Source: Candidatus Omnitrophota bacterium
GTDB lineage: Bacteria > Omnitrophota > Gorgyraeia > Zapsychrales > Fredricksoniimonadaceae
Direction of reading: 5' to 3'
Length of the DNA stretch: 5,039 nt
Assembly (NCBI GenBank): GCA_017987425.1
Contig: JAGNTT010000143.1
Location: 1-5,039, forward strand
This document shows positions 4,658 to 5,039 of the stretch, piece by piece. Positions within the stretch are counted from its first letter, which is position 1, and the number at the start of each line of letters is the position of its first letter. The notes beneath the pieces were generated by a model. That model did not search any database, was not told where the DNA came from, and saw only the letters and a list, made by a program, of their open reading frames with translations. The position numbers and the translations under genes are program-made.

Positions 4658-5039
4658 AGAATTTTATTGTCATTACCGCTGTTTGGATGATCTTACTGGG
4701 GCCGGCCTGCGGACCTTTGTTCGCCGCGCCGTCTGTTTCGCAAAAAGTTAAGAACAAAATCTCCCGCGACTTAAAAGAGTTCAATCAGATGAGAAAGGAT
4801 TCTTCATCCGGTTTCTCCTCCGCCGCCATGAATCTTTCGTCCGATGATTTAAAGAAGCTGGCCGATGAGGAAGAAAACAAATTAAAGAACTTAAGCGCGC
4901 TTATCGATCAGACGCCGCCGGAGCAGCTGCCCGCGAAACTGGCCGAGCTCTTTGTTAACGAGCACAACGATCCCGGCAAGTATCCGATGCTGGAACCGTA
5001 CATTCTGCTGTTGGGTGAGAATGCCGTGTCTCCTCTGGC
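4654..5039 (+). CDS. exported protein, 5' part only (possible HEAT-like repeats)
   Basis: ATG 4654 overlaps the lipoprotein stop (ATGA), so the gene is coupled to it; GAGGAAGG at 4631-4638 is rather far upstream (about 15 nt). The window holds 128 codons and the gene continues beyond the end. Residues 1-24 look like a Sec signal peptide (Lys2, hydrophobic core 4-16, cut after Ala24); Cys19 is not in a good lipobox. The mature part starts with a basic/acidic helical stretch (Val-Lys-Asn-Lys-Ile-Ser-Arg-Asp-Leu), a Ser-rich linker (50-57), then a long charged helix (Asp-Asp-Leu-Lys-Lys-Leu-Ala-Asp-Glu-Glu-Glu) and further helices. The last visible residues, Tyr-Ile-Leu-Leu-Leu-Gly-Glu-Asn-Ala-Val-Ser-Pro-Leu (116-128), resemble the start of a HEAT-type helical repeat, which is only a hint. 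It probably acts in the periplasm with the two exported proteins before it. Confidence 0.75.
   Translation, partial: MKNFIVITAVWMILLGPACGPLFAAPSVSQKVKNKISRDLKEFNQMRKDSSSGFSSAAMNLSSDDLKKLADEEENKLKNLSALIDQTPPEQLPAKLAELFVNEHNDPGKYPMLEPYILLLGENAVSPL

Noticed and set aside
1..5039. CRISPR array, tRNA, rRNA, transposase or phage genes
   Set aside because: No regularly spaced direct repeats, cloverleaf sequences, rRNA motifs, DDE or recombinase signatures or insertion-sequence ends were seen on either strand.

Overview
The window is a gene-dense bacterial segment with every supported gene on the + strand. The DNA is of middling GC, apart from one 32-nt pure A/T spacer. Strong GGAGG-type ribosome-binding sites, Sec signal peptides and a lipoprotein signal (Leu-Cys-Gly-Cys) suggest a bacterium with an envelope, probably Gram-negative. 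No rRNA, tRNA or taxonomic marker is present. An uncultured PVC/Omnitrophota-like or deltaproteobacterial-like lineage would fit the mix of small orphan proteins, but that is only an impression.

Layout: (1) Positions 2-211 are the C-terminal tail of a Gfo/Idh/MocA-family oxidoreductase. (2) After an A/T-only spacer comes 287-1357, a 356-residue protein made almost wholly of Gln, Asn, Arg, Gly, Ser, Asp and Glu. It looks intrinsically disordered and has two in-frame starts, each with a strong Shine-Dalgarno sequence. (3) A 43-nt hairpin (1379-1421) lies just after it. Its 21-nt arms pair fully only in + strand RNA because two positions are G-U wobbles. (4) A likely extended -10 promoter precedes a small three-helix membrane protein (1519-1812). 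(5) A 77-nt spacer with nested inverted repeats and CACTG heptamers leads to an 85-residue orphan (1890-2147). (6) From 2180 to the window end six genes are tightly spaced and probably co-transcribed: a 90-residue orphan, a VOC(PhnB-like)-SRPBCC(AHSA1-like) fusion, a 64-residue helical orphan, a secreted protein, a lipoprotein with a CxxC motif, and the start of another exported protein.

How the genes work together is not clear. Only the first gene and the VOC-SRPBCC fusion belong to families I recognise with confidence, and in both cases the substrate is unknown. The last three genes (spacings 17 nt and -4 nt) look like a co-translated set of envelope proteins. The features most worth a second look are the disordered protein with its dual starts and strand-specific hairpin, the VOC-SRPBCC fusion, and the exported trio. 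Nothing here proves a new system.
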